A stretch of 19,999 nt of DNA, taken from JAVBNN01 sp031551525 (GTDB lineage Bacteria; Bacillota; Negativicutes; Acidaminococcales; JAISLQ01). The position numbers and the translations under genes were made by a program. This document shows positions 15,726 through 19,999 of this stretch, piece after piece. Location of the stretch: assembly GCA_031551525.1 (NCBI GenBank), contig JAVBNN010000029.1, positions 1 to 19,999 on the forward strand, given 5' to 3'. The notes under the pieces were generated by a model that was not told the origin of the DNA, ran no database searches, and saw only the letters and a list, made by a program, of their open reading frames with translations. Each line of letters opens with the position of its first letter. Position 1 is the stretch's first letter.

Positions 15726-15736
15726 GTCCTGCCTCC

Positions 15737-18187
15737 TTATTTTTGCGCGAAAACCCGCGGCTCTACCTGCCATATGCCGACCGTATAGTCGTGGATAGTA
15801 CGGTCAGATGAAAAATGCCCTGCTTTGGCAATATTCATCGCCGACATATGCAGCCACTTGTCGCGATTTTTATATAGTTCGCCGGTTCTAGCCTGAGCGG
15901 CCACATAGGCATCAAAATCTTTCAACACATAAAATTCATCGTTGCCCTGATATATATAGTTGTTTATCCACATTAATTCTTCCCGCGACATCGGCAAAAA
16001 ACCGCCGGCCAGTTGTTCAACTATCGCGCCCAGCCGACAATCGGCAGCAATGGTATCAAAAGCCGAATACTCCCGGCTCTGGTTAAGAGAAATTACTTCG
16101 TCCGCGGTCATGCCAAAGGCCACAAAATTCTCTTCGCCTGCCTCTTCTCGTATTTCTATGTTCGCCCCGTCAAGCGTCCCTAAGGTAACCGCGCCGTTCA
16201 TCATCATCTTCATATTGCCGGTACCGGACGCCTCCTTGCTGGCAGTGGATATCTGCTCGCTTACCTCAGCCGCCGGCACGATATTTTCCGCCAGCGTCAC
16301 ACTGTAATTTTCTAAAAAACAAACTTTTATCCGCCCGTCGATGGAAGTATCATTGTTTATCTTGACCGCCAGGGCATTGATAAACTTGATGATGGCTTTA
16401 GCCAGGTGGTAACTGGGCGCAGCCTTACCGGCAAACAAGAAGGTGCGCGAAGGTATGTCGAGGGAAGGGTTTTCCCTGATACTGTTATACAGGTGGAGAA
16501 TATGAAGCGCATTGAGAAGCTGGCGTTTATAAGCGTGTATGCGTTTTATGTGTACGTCAAAAATCGAATTGGTGTCAAGGATGAGGCCATATTTGTTTTT
16601 TATCAGCTGCGCCAGGCACTGCTTGTTATCCTGTTTTACCTCGCCCAGGCGGCGCAGAAAGTCTGCTGCACCGGCACACGGCAAAAGATTGGCCAAGTCA
16701 CCTGGATGCGCTACCCAACTGCCGCCTATGTATTCGGTAATCAAAGAAGACAGCCCCGGATTGGCGTTCAAAAGCCAGCGACGATGAGTAATGCCGTTAG
16801 TCTTATTGTTGAACTTGTAGCCGCAGTATTCATAAAAATTGCGTAAAACGTCTTTTTTGAGTATTTCCGTGTGTATGCGCGCTACGCCGTTCACGCTGTA
16901 ACTGCCGTGCACAGCCAGATGCGCCATATGCACCTGCCCGTTGTTAATGACCGCCATGGAGTTTATCCTGTCCCAGCTGCCGGGGTAGGCGGCCTCGAGG
17001 CTTATCCTGATGCGCCGGTCGATCTCCACGATGATTTGGTAGATGCGCGGCAATAGATCGCGCATGATGTCCACCGGCCATTTTTCCATAGCTTCCGGCA
17101 TGATGGTGTGGTTAGTATAAGACACCGCATTAGTTACCAGCCGCCAGGCGTCATCCCAACTCAGTCCCTCTTCGTCTACAAAGATACGCATAAGCTCGGG
17201 AATTACCAAGGTGGGATGGGTGTCGTTTATATGTATGGCTATATAATCATCAAAATCTTCCAGTGGACAGCCGTATTTTTTCTTGTAGTAGCGCACTATG
17301 CTCTGTATACCGGCCGACACAAAGAAATACTGCTGTTTAAGGCGGAACACCTGCCCCTGGTAATTGGAATCGTCCGGGTAGAGGACCTCGCTTAGTGACT
17401 CTACCGAATACTTGTATTCCACCGCCCGTCGGTATTCCTGACGGTTATTGATCTGAAAATCATCGCTTCCTGGCATTATTTCCGCACTCCACAGGCGCAT
17501 GGTGTTGACCGTTTCGTTACCATAGCCGACGATCGGCACATCATACGGCACGGCCATGACGGACTCATAGTCCCGGTATTCAAAACCCAGCTTACCTCCG
17601 TCGTTTTTCATATATACTTTGCCGCCGAAACGCACCTCCAGCGCCTTGTCGCGCTTGGGAAACTGCCAGGCGTTATAGGTGGCCAGCCAGCGGTCAGGCA
17701 GTTCCACCTGGTTGCCATCAATGATCTGCTGCTGGACAAGCCCGTATTTGTAACGTATACCGCAACCGTGCCCCGCTATACCGCAAGAGGCCATAGAATC
17801 TAGGAAACATGATGCCAGCCGCCCCAAACCTCCACTACCGAGGGCGACGTCGCGCTCTTCTTCTTCCAGTTCTTCAAGGTTCAGACCCATCTCCGCCAGC
17901 GCTTCCTGTACCGGCGTCCTTATGCCTAAATTGATAAGATAGCTGTCCAAAAAACGCCCAGGCAAAAATTCGATAGAAAAATAGTAAACTTGTTTCAGCT
18001 TCTTCTCACGGTAGTCGTTATTTGTCCTTATCCAGTCGCTTACTATTAATTCGCGCAAAGCTATTATCAACGCGTTGAATTTTTGCCCGTTCGTCCCTTC
18101 ATCTATGTCCTTGCCGAACAAATTGCGGAAACTGTCTATAAATTGCTGGATAAATTCTTGTTTGAATTTTTCCCTGTCCCCCACCAT
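15737..18187 (-). CDS. glgP: Glycogen/maltodextrin phosphorylase
   Basis: An 816-residue PLP enzyme that releases glucose-1-phosphate from alpha-1,4-glucan ends with phosphate. Seen: YFSIEFLPGR (about 70-79), GSGGLGRLASCFLDS (117-131), GHGCGIRYKYG, AIHINDTHPTL (317-327), FDVHIKRIHAYKRQ (about 543-556), and KEASGTGNMKMMMNGA with the PLP lysine at 660. Length is normal and all blocks are intact. The ATG at 18187 shares its A with the TGA stop of glgA (TGATG), so translation is coupled. A TTG one codon earlier is possible but less likely. Eleven bases separate it from the downstream GH13/GH77 gene. It may prefer glycogen or maltodextrin; this cannot be told. Confidence 0.97.
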   Translation of the reverse strand: MVGDREKFKQEFIQQFIDSFRNLFGKDIDEGTNGQKFNALIIALRELIVSDWIRTNNDYREKKLKQVYYFSIEFLPGRFLDSYLINLGIRTPVQEALAEMGLNLEELEEEERDVALGSGGLGRLASCFLDSMASCGIAGHGCGIRYKYGLVQQQIIDGNQVELPDRWLATYNAWQFPKRDKALEVRFGGKVYMKNDGGKLGFEYRDYESVMAVPYDVPIVGYGNETVNTMRLWSAEIMPGSDDFQINNRQEYRRAVEYKYSVESLSEVLYPDDSNYQGQVFRLKQQYFFVSAGIQSIVRYYKKKYGCPLEDFDDYIAIHINDTHPTLVIPELMRIFVDEEGLSWDDAWRLVTNAVSYTNHTIMPEAMEKWPVDIMRDLLPRIYQIIVEIDRRIRISLEAAYPGSWDRINSMAVINNGQVHMAHLAVHGSYSVNGVARIHTEILKKDVLRNFYEYCGYKFNNKTNGITHRRWLLNANPGLSSLITEYIGGSWVAHPGDLANLLPCAGAADFLRRLGEVKQDNKQCLAQLIKNKYGLILDTNSIFDVHIKRIHAYKRQLLNALHILHLYNSIRENPSLDIPSRTFLFAGKAAPSYHLAKAIIKFINALAVKINNDTSIDGRIKVCFLENYSVTLAENIVPAAEVSEQISTASKEASGTGNMKMMMNGAVTLGTLDGANIEIREEAGEENFVAFGMTADEVISLNQSREYSAFDTIAADCRLGAIVEQLAGGFLPMSREELMWINNYIYQGNDEFYVLKDFDAYVAAQARTGELYKNRDKWLHMSAMNIAKAGHFSSDRTIHDYTVGIWQVEPRVFAQK

Positions 18188-19629
18188 CAACCCTTACCCC
18201 CCAAACGCTCATACAAATCAATATACTTTTGCACAGACGCTTTCCAGCTTATATCGACGTCCATCGCCTGCACCATCAATTTCTCCCAGGCTTTTTTGTC
18301 TTCATATACACTCAGCGCTTCCTTGTAGACCTGCAGAAAGCTGTCCGGGAACATTTCCGTAAAACTAAAGCCGGTACCCTGTTTGGTAAACTTATTATAA
18401 GACTGCACACTGTCTTTCAAGCCGCCGGTTTCGTGTACCAAAGGTATCGCCCCGTAACGCATGGCGATCATCTGGCTGGTACCGCACGGCTCAAAAACAG
18501 ACGGCATAAGAAAAATATCCGAACCTCCGTAAATTATTCTTGATAGCCGGTCGTCAAACTGTGTAACCACCGCCATAACCTCCCGGTTGCCTTCCGCCAG
18601 ATACCTGAGATACGCCTCATAGCCATGCTCGCCGGTCCCAAGGATCACTATCCGCGCGCCGCTTTTCAAAAGGTCTGGAATAACTTCACACAAAAGATCA
18701 AAGCCCTTGGCCGCCACCATGCGTGACACCACACCTAAAAGCGGCGCGGCAGAGTCTTTGTCCATACCCATGTTTTCCAGCAGCCACTCTTTATTTTTGG
18801 TTCGCCGCGAAAACAGCGCTCCTTTGTCAAAAATGAACGGCAACGCTTTATCTGTCAGGGGATTGTATTTATCATAATCTATCCCGTTAATGATGCCGGC
18901 AAGTTTTCCCTGACACGCCCGGAGTACTCCATCGAGTCCTTCGCCGAACTGTGGGGTCTGTATTTCGCTGGCATAAGACTCGCTGACCGTCGTGACGGCA
19001 TGGGCGTAAAGGATACCGCCCTTCATGAGGTTGACCGCATTATTGAACTCAAGCTTGTCATTGGTGAAGTAACCCCAGTCAAGGCCCAGGACGTCTTCTA
19101 TTATAGCCGGGGAAAATACTCCCTGATAGGCCAGGTTATGCACTGTAAATACGGTCTTTATGTCTTCAAAGAATTCTTCGTGGCGGTAAAAATGCTCCAA
19201 ATACAAAGGAACCAGGGCCGTATGCCAATCATTGGCGTGTATTATGTCAGGGCTAAAATCCAGTTTTGGCAGCACGGACAATACCGCCTGCGAAAAGAAC
19301 GCGAAGCGTTCCGCGTCGTCAAAATATCCGTAATAGCCGCTACGGTCGAAATAATACGCCTGGTCTACAAAATAGAATACCACGCCATCGTATTGCAGTT
19401 GCCAGATGATCGCGTGCTGCTTGCGCCAACCCATACGCACAGTACATTCGGCCACCGGTTCGGCTTTCGCTTTTAAAGCATCGGGTATATCGCGGTACCA
19501 TGGCATAATCACCCGCGCATCTACGCCATTTTTCACCAGTTCTACCGGCAAGGAGCCTATTACGTCACCGAGGCCACCTGTTTTAGCAAACGGGGCTGCT
19601 TCAGCCGCTACAAATAAAATCCGTTTCAC
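18187..19629 (-). CDS. glgA: Glycogen synthase (ADP-glucose type)
   Basis: A 480-residue GT5 enzyme that adds glucose from ADP-glucose to glycogen ends. The N-terminal KTGGLGDVIGSLP motif (Lys16) binds ADP-glucose. HANDWHT (131-137), FTVHNLAYQG (161-170), IINGIDYDKYNP, VSRMVAAKGFDL (301-312) and the C-terminal VFEPCGTSQMIAMRYGAIP block (from about 378) are all present, so the enzyme looks intact. It starts with GTG at 19629, one base after the glgD stop codon. It ends in a TGA overlapping the glgP start, so glgD-glgA-glgP form one coupled transcript. Confidence 0.97.
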   Translation of the reverse strand: MKRILFVAAEAAPFAKTGGLGDVIGSLPVELVKNGVDARVIMPWYRDIPDALKAKAEPVAECTVRMGWRKQHAIIWQLQYDGVVFYFVDQAYYFDRSGYYGYFDDAERFAFFSQAVLSVLPKLDFSPDIIHANDWHTALVPLYLEHFYRHEEFFEDIKTVFTVHNLAYQGVFSPAIIEDVLGLDWGYFTNDKLEFNNAVNLMKGGILYAHAVTTVSESYASEIQTPQFGEGLDGVLRACQGKLAGIINGIDYDKYNPLTDKALPFIFDKGALFSRRTKNKEWLLENMGMDKDSAAPLLGVVSRMVAAKGFDLLCEVIPDLLKSGARIVILGTGEHGYEAYLRYLAEGNREVMAVVTQFDDRLSRIIYGGSDIFLMPSVFEPCGTSQMIAMRYGAIPLVHETGGLKDSVQSYNKFTKQGTGFSFTEMFPDSFLQVYKEALSVYEDKKAWEKLMVQAMDVDISWKASVQKYIDLYERLGGKG

Positions 19630-19630
19630 G

Positions 19631-19999
19631 TCAGATCACCGTCCCTTTCCTTATGACCAGCGGGTATCCCGGATCACCTTTAAGCACGCGGCCCGGCGTT
19701 ATAACAACATCTTTGTCACAAATCACGCATTCCAGCTTTGCGTTAGCCCCGATACGCGAGTCCTGCATAACGATGGAGTCTTTTACCTCGGCTCCGCTGT
19801 CGATGTACACCGAACGAAAAACCACGCTGTTTTCCACTTTGCCGCCGATATTGCAATTGTTCGCCAGAAGAGAGTTCCTCACATCCGCATCACACCGGTA
19901 TTTGGTCGGCGCGGAATCTTTGGTCAGAGTATGTATATGTCCATTGGCAAAAAACAGGTCTTCCCAAACCGCCGGACGCACGAGATCCATACTGCATTT
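19631..19999 (-). CDS. glgD: GlgD, regulatory-type subunit of glucose-1-phosphate adenylyltransferase, C-terminal part (cut by right edge)
   Basis: The last 122 residues are visible. They form the C-terminal left-handed beta-helix with hexapeptide-like repeats: NSLLANNCNIGGKVENSVVF, then SGAEVKDSIVMQDSRIG, then VICDKDVVITPGR. The spacing and the DSIVMQ and DKDVVI phrases are those of GlgD rather than GlgC. In Firmicutes GlgD pairs with GlgC to make ADP-glucose. The reading frame is open through the window edge, so glgC may lie upstream outside the window. It is followed after one base by glgA. Confidence 0.9.
   Translation of the reverse strand, partial: KCSMDLVRPAVWEDLFFANGHIHTLTKDSAPTKYRCDADVRNSLLANNCNIGGKVENSVVFRSVYIDSGAEVKDSIVMQDSRIGANAKLECVICDKDVVITPGRVLKGDPGYPLVIRKGTVI

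Noticed and set aside
1..19999. CRISPR arrays, tRNA or rRNA genes, IS elements or phage genes
   Set aside because: No regularly spaced repeats, cloverleaf signatures, transposase motifs or terminal inverted repeats were seen on reading both strands.

Overview
The window reads as chromosome of a strictly anaerobic, amino-acid- and sugar-using low/mid-GC Firmicute. I favour the Negativicutes (Acidaminococcus, Phascolarctobacterium or Selenomonas-like lineages). The supporting evidence is a GlgD-type glycogen operon, NAD-type glutamate dehydrogenase, EtfBA, a DcuC transporter, a DUF2225 protein and strong Shine-Dalgarno sequences. This is inference from gene content; the window has no rRNA or other phylogenetic marker. 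There are 15 protein-coding genes, two of them cut by the window edges. I see no tRNA, rRNA, IS element, prophage or CRISPR. All genes but one (the LysR regulator) are on the minus strand, so transcription runs mostly right to left.

Right part (about 12,300-19,999): a tightly packed glycogen operon, glgD (3' end only) - glgA - glgP - a fused GH13/GH77 enzyme. The genes touch or overlap by a few bases. GlgD/GlgA belong to glycogen synthesis. GlgP and the fusion (neopullulanase-like amylase plus MalQ-like 4-alpha-glucanotransferase) take it apart. A DUF2225 protein follows, closed by a good terminator.

Middle part (about 3,700-11,550): a catabolic locus built round a LysR regulator. On one side is a metal-dependent amidohydrolase plus a DcuC-type carboxylate carrier. 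On the other, divergent from lysR, are a class III aminotransferase, a beta-keto acid cleavage enzyme (BKACE, formerly DUF849) and glutamate dehydrogenase. Read together they suggest: import an anionic amide, hydrolyse it to an amino acid, transaminate to a beta-keto acid with 2-oxoglutarate regenerated by GDH, then cleave the keto acid with acetyl-CoA into acetoacetate and an acyl-CoA. The substrate cannot be named from sequence. This is the most likely place for an undescribed pathway. A LysR-type dyad (8-bp arms, 7-bp spacer) lies in the divergent region, and a separate set of repeats lies upstream of the amidohydrolase.

Left part (1-3,650): etfB-etfA with its own consensus promoter and terminator, then a small run of a GNAT acetyltransferase, a YgjP-like M48 zinc metallopeptidase-fold protein, and the start of a low-specificity threonine aldolase cut by the left edge.

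Stretches above about 300 bases without an assigned gene: only 11,080-11,598, which holds the amidohydrolase upstream region with repeats, one doubtful 48-codon reading frame, and the terminator of the DUF2225 gene.
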